A DNA stretch of 64,000 nt. It comes from Panorpa germanica. Its lineage: Eukaryota > Arthropoda > Insecta > Mecoptera > Panorpidae. How positions within the stretch are numbered: the stretch's first letter is position 1; every line of letters starts with the position of its first letter. Below are positions 19,814 to 29,413 of this stretch, piece by piece. Location: NCBI GenBank assembly GCA_963678705.1, contig CAVMBN010000150.1, positions 45,613-109,612 of the forward strand, written 5' to 3'. The notes under the pieces were generated by a model. The model made no database searches and had not been told where the DNA came from. It worked only from the letters and a program-made list of their open reading frames with translations. Made by a program: the position numbers and the translations under genes.

Positions 19814-19982
19814 TTTCAATATAAATACTACAACAAACATAAACAGAATTAGTACGCTGCCTGTGGAGGATCAAGCCACATGTAAAAAAAAAAGAAGAAT
19901 AATTAAAAAAAATAATAATAAACTATCGGTTATTAATAAGCAATTTTTAATTGCACAAGGATTTAAATTGAAGAAAAAATAG
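19803..19982 (+). CDS. Small basic protein between penton and major capsid genes
   Basis: 59 residues from ATG 19803, overlapping the penton stop by 11 bp and ending 9 bp before the capsid ATG. It has a short neutral N-terminus, a basic patch (KKKRRIIKKNNNK) and a conserved tail LSVINKQFLIAQGFKL. A decayed copy lies at the same place in Polinton-2 (42454-42599), with the tail kept after a frameshift (KNKQFFKSLGFKL). Conservation of tail and position argues that it is real. By position it resembles the small basic core proteins that adenoviruses encode between penton and hexon; a DNA-condensing role is inference. Confidence 0.75.
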   Translation: MGIDFNINTTTNINRISTLPVEDQATCKKKRRIIKKNNNKLSVINKQFLIAQGFKLKKK

Positions 19983-19991
19983 AAAAAAATC

Positions 19992-21203
19992 ATGAGTAAT
20001 ATTTTAAATATTAATCAAAAAGCCACATTTGATAATACAATTAAACGTGTGGAATGGCATAATTATATCCCATATGCGGCCACAAGCTATGATAACAATG
20101 ATGAGATAAGAATTCCAATTCATTTTCAAGATATTTATACGTCACCATGGGATAGTTATATAACCATTGAGGGTAATTTGTTAACAAAAGACGGTGCTGC
20201 ACTTCAATCGCATAACGCCAAATTATGCAACAATGGATTCGCATTTTTGTTTGATGAAATAAGATATGAATTGTTTGGAATTGAAGTTGATAAAGTTAAA
20301 AATGTAGGCATTACAACCACAATGAAGGGCTATGCTTCTTTAAATAGCACTGATAAGATTGGATATGCAATCGCTGGATGGGATAATAGTGCTTCAATTA
20401 TAGATAAAAAAGGTTATTTCAGTGCATCTATACCATTGAAATTGCTCTTAGGCTTTGCAGAGGATTATAAATTTATGATAGTAAATGCTAAACAAGAACT
20501 AGTATTGATAAGATCTAGAAGTGATGCTAATGTTTACATATCTGAAACAGAATACAAAATTAATATAGCTAAAATTCAATGGCGTATAAAACATATACTT
20601 CCAAGTGATGAGGAAAGATTAGTATTATTAAATAAATTAAATAAAATGGATCCGATTGAAATATCGTTTAGAAGCTGGGACCTTTATGAATATCCTATGC
20701 TGCCAAATACTGATAACCAATTGTGGACAATTAAAACAACAACCCAATTGGAGAAACCACGTTATATTATTTTAGCATTTCAAACAAAAAGACATAATTT
20801 GCATAATGCAAATACAAGTGCATTTGATCATTGTAATATAAGAAATGTAAAATTACATTTGAATTCAGAATATTATCCATATGAAAGTTTAAATATTAAT
20901 TTTAGCAAAAATCAATACAATATTTTATATGAAATGTATCTACAATTTTCAACTTCATATTATCATAATAATAAATATAATCCATTTTTAACGTGGTCAG
21001 ACTTTAAAAATTCGGCACCATTAATAGTAATTGATTGTTCTAAACAAGATGATGCATTAAAACATGGAACTGTTGATATCAAATTAGAATTTGAATCTTC
21101 GGAAAACTTTCCACCGGATACTACTGCATTATGTCTTTGTCTTCACGATAAAGTATTAGAATATATTCCCTTGTCTGGAATAGTTAGACCCACTTATAAA
21201 TAG
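19992..21203 (+). CDS. Major capsid protein (double jelly-roll, hexon-like)
   Basis: 403 residues from ATG 19992. Motifs seen in Polinton/adintovirus major capsid proteins are present: WHNYIPYAA and NNDEIRIPIHFQDIY at the N-terminus, FLFDEIRYELFGIEVD near residue 90, and a C-terminal LIVIDCSKQDD with VDIKLEFES. It builds the icosahedral shell (family role). The frame is intact. It is followed 44 bp later by the metalloproteinase gene on the same strand. The Polinton-2 counterpart at 41261-42457 is broken but aligns at both ends. Confidence 0.88.
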   Translation: MSNILNINQKATFDNTIKRVEWHNYIPYAATSYDNNDEIRIPIHFQDIYTSPWDSYITIEGNLLTKDGAALQSHNAKLCNNGFAFLFDEIRYELFGIEVDKVKNVGITTTMKGYASLNSTDKIGYAIAGWDNSASIIDKKGYFSASIPLKLLLGFAEDYKFMIVNAKQELVLIRSRSDANVYISETEYKINIAKIQWRIKHILPSDEERLVLLNKLNKMDPIEISFRSWDLYEYPMLPNTDNQLWTIKTTTQLEKPRYIILAFQTKRHNLHNANTSAFDHCNIRNVKLHLNSEYYPYESLNINFSKNQYNILYEMYLQFSTSYYHNNKYNPFLTWSDFKNSAPLIVIDCSKQDDALKHGTVDIKLEFESSENFPPDTTALCLCLHDKVLEYIPLSGIVRPTYK

Positions 21204-21247
21204 CATTGTTTTTTAATATAGATTAGTATAACTTTGCTATTGCAAGA

Positions 21248-22816
21248 ATGATGTTCTCCCGTTATATTATTATTATTTTATTTTTAAATGTATTCTTATA
21301 TAGTCAGGAGTTAGATATTAAGCAATATTTATATGAATATGGCTATTTAGAATTTAATAATGAGAGTGAATTGCAATTAATTGGACCGGATAATATTAAA
21401 TATTTGCAGGCATTAGCTTTATTTCAAGAAAATTTTAACATAAATAAAGATGATAATGCATTGAATGAAACTATAGCACTAATGAAGGCTCCAAGGTGTG
21501 GTGTATCAGATAGTGCAATGTTAAATCATGCTAATAAACTAAAATGGGATAATCATAATATCACATGGCATTTCCATCGAGCACCACCGAAACTATTACA
21601 ACTCGCTCAATTAGCCTTTGATGTATGGTCTGAACATGCAAATATTAAATTTATACATAATTTTACTAATGTCAATATTCTATTAAGTTTTGGCACTAGG
21701 CGACATAATAATTTTCAACATTACAAACAAAGAAGTAAATGTAGTGCAATTTTCGATGGTCCTGGAGGCATTATAGCGCATGCTGATTTCCCTGAAAAAA
21801 ATAACCTGTACAAAGAAATACATATAGATAATGATGAGACATGGAATATAGAAATAAAGCCAAATGAAGAGAAATTAAATTTATTACATGTATTGATTCA
21901 TGAAATTGGTCATTCTATTGGTTTTCATCATACACAGAATACCAATTCAATTATGTATCCAATATATTCATATAGAAATGTTAGTTCAGAATTAGTATTA
22001 GATGAGGAAGATATAAACTCAATTAGTTCACTATATGGTAAAAAAAAAATTAAACGGATATCAAATAATAGACCGCAAGAAACGACCACAGAAGAAGTGA
22101 GTACAGAATCTATTGCGGTTACAACAATATCAACCACAACACACTCTAAAGATAAACCAAATATATATCCAGATTTATGCAAAGTGAATAACTTAAATAC
22201 ATTTTTAATCATTAATGATATGCTCTATGTATTTTATAAAAGATATGTTTGGATCAAAGAACTTAATAATGAAAAATATAGTTCCGAACCTTTTCTGATC
22301 ACCGATTGGAAATTTTTACCTGAAAACTTTACAGAGATAACAGCCATTTATAGACGACCCAATGGAAATATTGTAATAATTATAGAAGCAGAAACATATA
22401 ATATAAAATTTCCATCTTTACAATTAGATAACATTGTAAAACCATATTCAAATAATATAAAAAATATACAGGGTATTGTTCACACAAATACCGGAAACAC
22501 TTATCTGTTTTATGATAACACATACTATTTAACAATATCTGAATGTGAATATAGAACAATTGAATACGGTAGAATTGATAAAAAATTTATAGGTATACCA
22601 TCTAATATTGATGGCGTATTCAAATATACAAATGGTAGAATATATTTTTTTAAAAATAATAATATCTATTATGAATATAATGAGTTTACAAATGCTATTG
22701 AAAAAGCCGGTGAATTTAGTCGTTTAATCTTTAATATAAATTGTCCAAACATATCAATTTTGCAACAATTACAAAATTTATTATCAAAATTAGCCGACTA
22801 TAATTTTATTAATTAG
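21248..22816 (+). CDS. Secreted matrix metalloproteinase with hemopexin-like domain
   Basis: 522 residues. Signal peptide at 1-20 (MMFSRYIIIILFLNVFLYSQ); propeptide with cysteine switch PRCGVSD at 82-88; catalytic domain with zinc motif HEIGHSIGFHH (218-228) and Met-turn SIMYP (Met236); Thr/Ser/Glu-rich linker (about 270-300); C-terminal four-bladed hemopexin-like domain (about 305-500) with Cys at both ends. Everything needed for a latent secreted protease is present. Such enzymes cut basement-membrane proteins. The gene is intronless, AT-rich like its neighbours and lies in the capsid gene block, so it was probably taken from an arthropod host long ago. The frame is intact. aataaa follows at about 22823. 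Confidence 0.93.
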   Translation: MMFSRYIIIILFLNVFLYSQELDIKQYLYEYGYLEFNNESELQLIGPDNIKYLQALALFQENFNINKDDNALNETIALMKAPRCGVSDSAMLNHANKLKWDNHNITWHFHRAPPKLLQLAQLAFDVWSEHANIKFIHNFTNVNILLSFGTRRHNNFQHYKQRSKCSAIFDGPGGIIAHADFPEKNNLYKEIHIDNDETWNIEIKPNEEKLNLLHVLIHEIGHSIGFHHTQNTNSIMYPIYSYRNVSSELVLDEEDINSISSLYGKKKIKRISNNRPQETTTEEVSTESIAVTTISTTTHSKDKPNIYPDLCKVNNLNTFLIINDMLYVFYKRYVWIKELNNEKYSSEPFLITDWKFLPENFTEITAIYRRPNGNIVIIIEAETYNIKFPSLQLDNIVKPYSNNIKNIQGIVHTNTGNTYLFYDNTYYLTISECEYRTIEYGRIDKKFIGIPSNIDGVFKYTNGRIYFFKNNNIYYEYNEFTNAIEKAGEFSRLIFNINCPNISILQQLQNLLSKLADYNFIN

Positions 22817-22895
22817 GAGAAATAAAACAAAATTGTATTTTATTATACATATATATATATATATATATTAATAAAAAAAAAGATAATACATGAAA

Positions 22896-23225
22896 TTATT
22901 GTGTTTTATTTACATCATAAAATAATAAAGCATATAAATCTTGTTGTACAAAATTTGAATAATAAAAAAGCATTTCCATATAAGCTAAATTTAGCAGTGT
23001 ATTTGCTTTATCATTACTTTCATCATCTTCATTTATAGATTTATTTATAAAATCAAATGATTTTTCATTTGATAATACTGCTAGTCTCATTATTTTTAAA
23101 TAATATTCATTAAAATTTAAACTACTTAAATGATTTATATGTCTGTTTAACATAGTGTTTATTTTTAAAATACATATAAAAATTTTCTTATTAAAACAAA
23201 ATTCATTATTCATCCATAATATCAT
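22896..23225 (-). CDS. Hypothetical helical protein
   Basis: 109 residues from ATG 23225; a start at the Met in INTMLNRHINHL is also possible. It is mostly predicted helical, with hydrophobic spacing and an acidic patch (INEDDESNDKAN). I recognise no family. It sits between the metalloproteinase and IAP genes, reads against both, and has no counterpart in Polinton-2. A Bcl-2-like or other small helical accessory fold cannot be judged by eye. Confidence 0.45.
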   Translation of the reverse strand: MILWMNNEFCFNKKIFICILKINTMLNRHINHLSSLNFNEYYLKIMRLAVLSNEKSFDFINKSINEDDESNDKANTLLNLAYMEMLFYYSNFVQQDLYALLFYDVNKTQ

Positions 23226-23245
23226 AAAATTCCTTTTATCTTTAA

Positions 23246-23707
23246 TTAGACACGAATGAAATTCATGCTGGAGAAAAAGACACTACAATTTGCTTTTATT
23301 GTAATGGGGGATTAAAACTTTGGAAAGAAACCGATGTTCCATGGGAAGAACATGCATTACATTTTTATAATTGTGCATATGTTATATTGTTAAAAGGTAA
23401 ATCATTTATAAAATACATAGCATCAGTGAAAAATAGAATACTTACACCTGAAGAAATTATTCGTATTAAGAAAAGTGTGCTTCCATCTCATCCTCGACCT
23501 GTATTTCAATCACATAACACCAATATAAATGAAAAATGTCATTTATGAGATATTAAATTGTGTAATATTTGTTATTTTCAACAAAAAGAAATTGCCTTTA
23601 TTGCATGTGGACACATTATTGCATGCATTAAATGTTCCGTATCCTTAAAAAAATGCCCAAAGTGTTATATGCCATACAATGGCTTAATAAAAATTTCCAT
23701 TGTTTAA
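23246..23707 (+). pseudogene. iap: Inhibitor of apoptosis (BIR + RING) remnant
   Basis: The frame 23246-23707 encodes the C-terminal part of a BIR domain with its zinc ligands CFYC, His (16 residues later) and Cys (6 later), including GGLKLW and PWEEHA. An ordinary linker and a C3HC4 RING finger (CNIC...CGH...CIKC...CPKC) follow. An in-frame TGA at 23546-23548 separates BIR and RING, and no ATG precedes the BIR: the N-terminal part is missing or frameshifted. Insect viruses use such proteins to block host cell death. Here the gene is broken but both zinc domains keep all visible ligands. The stop TAA lies directly at the right terminal repeat. Confidence 0.88.
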
Positions 23708-23946
23708 CAAAAAAAAAAACCAAAAAAACCAATAAAAACAACTTTAAACCACACAAAGGAATGTGTTGATAAGATACCGTTTTTATTTAATTTTTAATTG
23801 GCATAAACCGCAAAAAAATATATATGTTTCCGTGGAAATTTCCATTGTTTAACAAAAAAAAAACCAAAAAAAAAACAACTTTAAACCACACAAAGAAATG
23901 TGTTGATAAGATACCGTTTTTATTTAATTTTTAATTGGTATAAACC
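23708..23946 (-). repeat. Inner tandem duplication next to the right TIR
   Basis: The segment caactttaaaccacacaaag to tttccattgtttaacaaaa occurs twice in tandem (about 23745-23855 and 23877-23985). One copy matches the inner end of the left TIR (to 10230). Confidence 0.7.
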
Positions 23947-24822
23947 GCAAAAAAATAAATGTTTCCAGTGGAAATTTCCATTGTTTAACAAAAAAAAACA
24001 ACTTTAAACCACACGCCCACACACAAAAAATAGTTTTTAATTGACGTAAACCACAAAAATAATCTATGTTTCCGGTATATAATTGTCACAGGAAGGGGAG
24101 GGGGGTGGGGGGCTTGTACAATTTTTTTTTGTTACCAAGGAAAAAAATTATAAAGAAGTGGAGGGGGTTGAAAAATGTATATATAAGTTCATGTTAACAA
24201 TGATCTATTAATTAGTACATTGTTTACCGCTAAAAGTAATTGATCGTTGGGACTAGAAAAAAATGTAAATATAAATACTGTAATATACTTAATATAAACT
24301 TTAATCACACCACTAAAAATGAAGGGTTGGGGTGTGTGTGTGTGTGTGTATGTGTGTGGTGGTTTTCTTATCAGATTTTTTATAGTCCTTTTTTCTAATC
24401 ATATATATATATATATATATATAATGTATTTTTTTTTTTTTAATATTTACAATAAAACAAAAATTATCCTAGTTTTTTTTAACAACAAAAAAGTGTTTTA
24501 TTTCAAATTATATGTTTTTATTTTTACCTATGATTTATTCCGTTCTATGTTGTTCAATTCTGCATTGTTTTTATTTTTTTTTTACCTGTGTGATTTATAC
24601 CGTTCTATGTTGTTCGCGAGAAATTTTACCTTTGATGTTGTTCTCACGAGAAACGAACTCGAAGCGCGAATAGGGTGTTATAGAATATTTTTTTTTTAAC
24701 ACAACTTAACCAACTAAGCCATCCTAGGTGGCACAATATTTACATGTTAATAAAAAATTCTTTCATTTCAACCAAACAACCAGTAGTTGTCAAAATGTTG
24801 GTAAACAATTCGTAATACAGAC

Positions 24823-24864
<42 letters not shown>

Positions 24865-25221
24865 GACCCCCCCACGACACAACCCTCTGACCAACCCCAC
24901 ACCGACACCTACCACACACAGACAGACAGACACCTACCCCACCCATACACCTGACACACACACACCTGCTGCCCCACACACCTGAACAACCCCCTTTACC
25001 ACCACCCTGACAACACCACCCACCCTTGACCACCCCTGACAACAACCACCCTTCAACAACAACCCTTAACCCCACCCCTGGGTGACCTTTAACCCTGTGA
25101 CCTTGACCTACATGACAAGATAACCACAACTGATAACAATGACAAGATAATGACAAGATAATGACAAGATAACAAGGTGTCATCCTTCCGGTTGGCCCAG
25201 GATCCCTATAACTTATCTACT
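23947..25221. repeat. Polinton-1 right terminal inverted repeat
   Basis: Inverted match of 8164-9451, with CA/GT microsatellite, TA microsatellite and tRNA-like segment in the same order. It ends ATAACTTATCTACT at 25221 and is followed by the CACATA duplication. It lacks the ORF cassette found in the left repeat. Confidence 0.92.
24638..24733 (-). promoter_or_regulatory. tRNA-like segment, right TIR copy
   Basis: Reverse-strand counterpart of 8661-8755. The A-box-like sequence is unchanged; the B-box-like core has one change (GTTCGTTTC), so this copy may be less active. Confidence 0.35.
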
Positions 25222-25227
25222 CACATA
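25222..25227. other. Target-site duplication of Polinton-1, right copy
   Basis: CACATA, identical to 8158-8163. Confidence 0.93.
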
Positions 25228-26106
25228 GTAGGATCTGTTATGGCTAACTTTGTTAACACAGGTACAATAATTCCATTTATTCGTTTAACCTGGCCATTAC
25301 CCCTTGGTACTCCTGTAGTTATTAACACATGTTCAATGTTTTCTGCAGTACAATAATCTTTGTAATCTGTTGAAGTAAAAGGTGTACCCCTGTCAGAAAT
25401 TACCCTTCTTGGGTTTCCGAATACTTCTGCTATCACTTTCACTTTCTGTAATACTTCATTAGTGCCTGTTGATTTAGTAGAGAACAACCAAACAAATTTT
25501 GTAAAAGCATAAACTATAACGAAAATATGTTTATACTTTTTGCTTGTTGTTTGTAAAGGTCCTAAATGGTCTATATGCCAAGTGTTTAAAGGTAAACCTA
25601 CCTTAGGTAAATAGTTTAAGCATCCTTTTACTTTACCTACTTTTCTGGTTGCCAGTATACATTCTAAGCAATTATCTATACAGTTGTTAATCTTTTCAGC
25701 TAATTCATTGATCTTAAATTCCCTGTTAATTATTTCTTGACATTTATTCAAGCCACAATGTCCTTTTTCCTGTGCCTTATGTATTATTTCTGCTTGCATG
25801 TTACTTGGTACTACTAACAGCTTTTGATCGTCTTTTAACCTGTATAATAATTCATTTTCTATTATATACTTTCCTGCATAGTTCTTTGCTTGTATCGTCA
25901 TCTTCGGCTTCGGAAAATGCTTGACGGCTTTGACCTTATCCTTAGAGGGACGAACAGTGCCTTGTTTAATTACATAACCTAGGTCGTTCATTTTCTGGGC
26001 TTCCTGTATTACATCCTTTTCTAACCCTTCATCCAGCTGCTCTTGAACATTTAGTCGATCTGCAGGTGGTAGTTTAAGTGGCCTAGAAAATATGGGAGTA
26101 TCATTT
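25228..26106 (-). pseudogene. pol: Gypsy-1 pol: RT remnant fused to integrase
   Basis: From the right, the frame holds the start of RT (FSRPLKLPP, LDEGLEKDVIQ). It jumps in frame to a post-catalytic RT segment (LGYVIKQGTVRPSKDKVKAV), then jumps again to the integrase zinc domain (KGHCGLNK, CLEC). The polymerase catalytic site and RNase H are gone. The integrase core has Asp in WHIDHLGP and SDRGTPF, but the third acid is replaced by Lys (GNGQVKRING). The frame is cut by Polinton-1 at 25227 and continues at 8163. The deletions preserve frame, so this was a non-autonomous but transcribed copy before. Confidence 0.85.
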
Positions 26107-26107
26107 T

Positions 26108-26389
26108 TTAATTAATTACCTTTTCACTTTCAGTGTTTAGTAACTCTTTTCGTTTGTCATTGTCCACTAACTCGTGTATTTTATTAACATCATTTTTATC
26201 ATTTATATGAGATAAGTCTAGATCACTTTCTTTTTTACCATTGTCTATTTTTAATGTCATTAATTGTTTAACTTCACTTTCATTTTCATCTTTATCGTTA
26301 TAAAGTTTATGAAATTTTACACCCGTGTTATCAATAATCACTCTAGCTTTAGCTATAATGTCCAAACCTATCACCATGTTTATATGCAT
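26108..26389 (-). pseudogene. Gypsy-1 protease C-terminal part
   Basis: 93 residues with VIGLDIIAKARVIID, the second conserved element of retroviral aspartic proteases, then a charged linker to the RT frame (one stop between). The N-terminal half of the protease lies in 26449-26961. Confidence 0.6.
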
Positions 26390-26448
26390 CGCCTGTGATG
26401 GAACACTTCAAAATAACTAGCGTAATGTTCTGAATCAATTTCAATGTC

Positions 26449-27550
26449 TTATTTTATTCTACCTAAAGAATTTACTAGAGAGTTTGACAAACCACGTATT
26501 GTTATAAAAGAGTCATATAATTTAACATTCTTTATTGTTTTAAAATAGTCTTCGCGCACTGCGGATAAATCACTACTTGTATTTATTAAAGCGTTTACAT
26601 TACTGCTTTTATTAACACAAATTGATTTTATCATTTCCACTTTCATAATATTATGCTCTAATTTAACAGTATTTATTTTATTTTTACAGTTTCGAATAAC
26701 ATGTCCATAATTACTACAAGTAAAACATTTATAGCCCTTGTCTTTATCTGGACACAATTTAGATGAGTGTGATAACGAACCACAATTAAAACATTTAATC
26801 TTCTCACTTGTTGTCTCAGTTTTTGTTTTGGTTCCTGACCTTGATCTCCTATCATAGTCCTGACTATCCATTTTCATTTTTTTCATATTGTTTAAGCTTA
26901 CGTCTAAGTTGTGCAATATTCTCAGCTCCATACAGTAATACTTTATTAGCTGTACTTTCACGAATACCTGCTATAATAAGCAATTTACGATACCTGCTGA
27001 TATAATCCATAATAGCTGCTTCTTCGACATCAGCTTTTCGAGCTATGTCTAAAATATCATAAACCTATTGACGAAAACTTTTACCTGGTTTCTTATACCT
27101 TTGCTGAAGTATTTTGTGCACCTGTGCACTATTTAAACTCGTATCGAACTCATCGATCAAATACGATTTAAATGTATCCCAGTTTATTATCCTGGTTTCA
27201 AAATTTACAAATTGTTTTGCGGTATCAGTTAACAATCTCCTGGCATACAAATATCTGTAATTTGTATCTATTTCCGCTTGGTCACAGAAATCATTAAATT
27301 GTTTGAACCATAATTTGACATTTTTAAGTCCATCATATTTAGGTAAAGCCAATTCTAAATCTAAAAACGTATAATTAGTTTAATTAACTGCTTTATTGTT
27401 TACAGACCTGCTATTCTGTTCTTCAACTTTGCTATTATACGAGTTCATTCTCGTTAATAATTCAGCACGATTTCCACGTTGACTTAACTCAACGAAGCTA
27501 AGTTGTTGACGTAATTCTGCTACTGATAAGTTGTTTAATTTCTCCATCAT
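26449..27550 (-). pseudogene. gag: Gypsy-1 gag-protease with SAP-like N-terminus
   Basis: From the right: a SAP-like motif (LSVAELRQQL and GNRAELLTRM), a capsid region (KYDGLKNVKLWFKQFNDFC), a linker, then two CCHC knuckles (CFNCGSLSHSSKLC and CFTCSNYGHVIRNC). A protease start follows in which the active-site Asp is Asn (INTSSDLSAV). It is broken by in-frame stops at about 27380 and 27065, and a frame change near 26900. SAP domains bind DNA; in a Gag this could favour nuclear or chromatin contact (inference). Confidence 0.75.
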
Positions 27551-27614
27551 TGTTTTAACTATCACTGCTAACAGATTGAAGTGCAATTGCTTTAACGAGT
27601 AAATTGTACGCACT

Positions 27615-27865
27615 TGGAAGTTAAGAGTATTCTTATCTGAATAAACTAGGTTTCCTTATCCGTTGGTCAATAGTTCTGGTTTAGAAGTTAAGAGTATTCT
27701 TGAGTGAATAAACTAGGTTTTTCCTCTATCTGTTGGTCAATAGTTCTGGTTGAAAGTTCAATAATATTCTTGACTGAATAAGCCTGTTTCCTTATCTGTT
27801 AGTCAATAGTTCTGGTTTAAAGGTTAAGAATATTTTTGACGGAATAAACTTGGTTTTTCCTTTAT
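27615..27865 (-). repeat. Four-copy tandem repeat in Gypsy-1 leader
   Basis: Units of 66-70 bp containing agttaagagtattctt and gttggtcaatagttctgg recur at about 27617, 27687, 27755 and 27819, between LTR and gag. Confidence 0.85.
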
Positions 27866-27883
27866 CCCGGTTGAGCCCCCAAG

Positions 27884-29413
27884 TGTGGGGTAACAATAAA
27901 CCTATCCTTGTTGACGTTTCCAATTGTGGGTCTACCTTACACCTTAGTGGGTGTTAGCTAGATTACCAGCTGTGGTTTAGCTGTTTTGATGTTATTTCAA
28001 TCCTTAGTTGAGCCCTAATTTACAATTTAGCTTATTAAAAATAAAGTTTAATTAATTAATTCTCAAAGAAATTATATTACAAAAATAACTCACATATATA
28101 AAAATAGTTCACAACAATATTATCAAACAACAAATATTACAACTACCAGCACACCGGCTAGGGAGGTATATAGACAGGAAAGGACTAGAGTTAAACGTGG
28201 AAAAGACAAGAATTATGGTATTTAAAAAAGGGGGTGGAAAAAGGAGACATAAAAGGTAGAAATACAAGAAAGAGGACATTGAGGAAGTAAAAGAATTTAA
28301 ATATCTGGGCTACACTTTTAAAAAGAATAATAGAGAAGAATCGCAGATAAAGGAGGTGGCAAAGAAGGCAGAGCAAGCAATGCGACGGGTATGGGGACTA
28401 GGGGAAAAGGTATTTGGGAGGGACATACAAAAGAGAATATGGATATTTGATAGACTGATAGCCAGTATGATGTTGTATGGAGCAGAGGTTTGAGGGTGAA
28501 AGGAACAAGAAAAGTTGGAAAGAATACAGGTGAGATATATGAAATGCGTACTAGGGCAGGACAGGTGCACGCCAGGATACATGGTGATGGAGGAGCTAAA
28601 AAGGGATAAGATACCAATTAAAACAGGGGAAAGAGCAGTAAAATACGAGGAGAAATTAAACAGAGCGGAAAGCAAAATTTTAAAGAAAATAAGAGAGGAT
28701 AACATAAAGAATGGGTAGGGAGGAGGTCCAAAAAAGAGAAAGGAGTACTTTAAAAGGAATGGAATGGCGATCGAGGAGGCAGAGAGGAGAAGAGAAGGTG
28801 GCGCAAGTGTGAAAGAGGAGCTAAGGAGAAGGGATAAGGAGACACAAATAGTAAGAAGGAAAGGAAATATAGGAGAATAAATAAGCTGGTGGAGAATAAT
28901 AGAGAGGGTCAAAAGAAGAAGAAGCAGAAAGCACTTTTGGAAGTAGTAAAAGTCTAAAATATTTTAAGTTTAGTTTTAAGTTTGAATGTATATAGGAATG
29001 AAATGTATTAGAAATATAATACTGTAGATTGTAAAGCCGAAAGGCACACACAATTAATATATATAATAATATTACAACTAGTATTATTGTTAATCGTATT
29101 CTAATTCTTAATGTTAATAACAACTAGTTAATACTACATTTCCCGAATTTACTAATGACTGCCATACAAACTATGTATGTTACTACTATCGCCATTTTTA
29201 ACAACCTTCTCTGTGCTAACCATGCATTTTCATGTCGTAGCAAGCGAACGTGTGTCGTGACCTGTTAGAGGGGTCCACAAATCGTTTACAACAGCGCTAT
29301 TACCATTTAAATATAACTTATTATTAGCAATGTTCCTAACCTATTTTATAGAGTTCTTTATAGTTATTATTTCTTACAAACTAATTATATCTAATCCTAA
29401 ATTATATACCACA
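27884..29413 (-). repeat. Gypsy-1 LTR (5' LTR) interrupted by a LINE
   Basis: Matches 7062-7657; the extra length is a 921-bp LINE insertion at 28146-29066. It starts TGTGGGG and ends ACCACA. Confidence 0.8.
28146..29066 (+). mobile_element. 5'-truncated LINE (non-LTR retrotransposon) fragment
   Basis: The + strand encodes, with stops and frame breaks, the end of a LINE reverse transcriptase: GLELNVEKTRIMVF, EVKEFKYLGYTF, then IQVRYMKCVLGQDRCTPGYM (28515-28718). A 13-bp duplication aatattacaacta flanks it (28133-28145 and 29067-29079). This is the typical 5'-truncated product of target-primed reverse transcription. The 3' tail is AT-rich (aattaatatatat). Confidence 0.85.

Larger units (their letters stand above)
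8164..25221. mobile_element. Polinton-1 (Maverick / adintovirus-like element), 17,058 bp
   Basis: Bounded by inverted repeats starting AGTAGATAAGTTAT (Polinton ends typically start with AG) and by a 6-bp duplication. It encodes the Polinton hallmark set: protein-primed PolB, retroviral-type integrase with chromodomain, packaging ATPase, adenain-like protease, penton-like protein and major capsid protein. It also carries a parvovirus-type PLA2 protein, a matrix metalloproteinase and an IAP remnant. Core genes are open, while the fibre-like gene and IAP are broken, so it is a recent but probably not fully functional copy. Confidence 0.95.
7062..29413 (-). mobile_element. Gypsy-1 LTR retrotransposon, internally deleted, hosting Polinton-1
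   Basis: This Gypsy element lies on the reverse strand. LTRs are at 7062-7657 and 27884-29413 (the latter enlarged by a LINE). Reading from the right: gag with a SAP-like N-terminus, CCHC knuckles and a damaged protease, a fused remnant of RT, then integrase. The RT catalytic core and RNase H are missing. Polinton-1 inserted into the integrase. Both LTRs are followed on their right by integrase C-terminal sequence (7706-8163 and 29414-29545), so the locus was once a tandem LTR-INT array or underwent unequal exchange. Confidence 0.85.

Noticed and set aside
28310-29123. Ser/Leu-rich reverse ORFs opposite the LINE
   Set aside because: Shadows of the purine-rich LINE coding strand.
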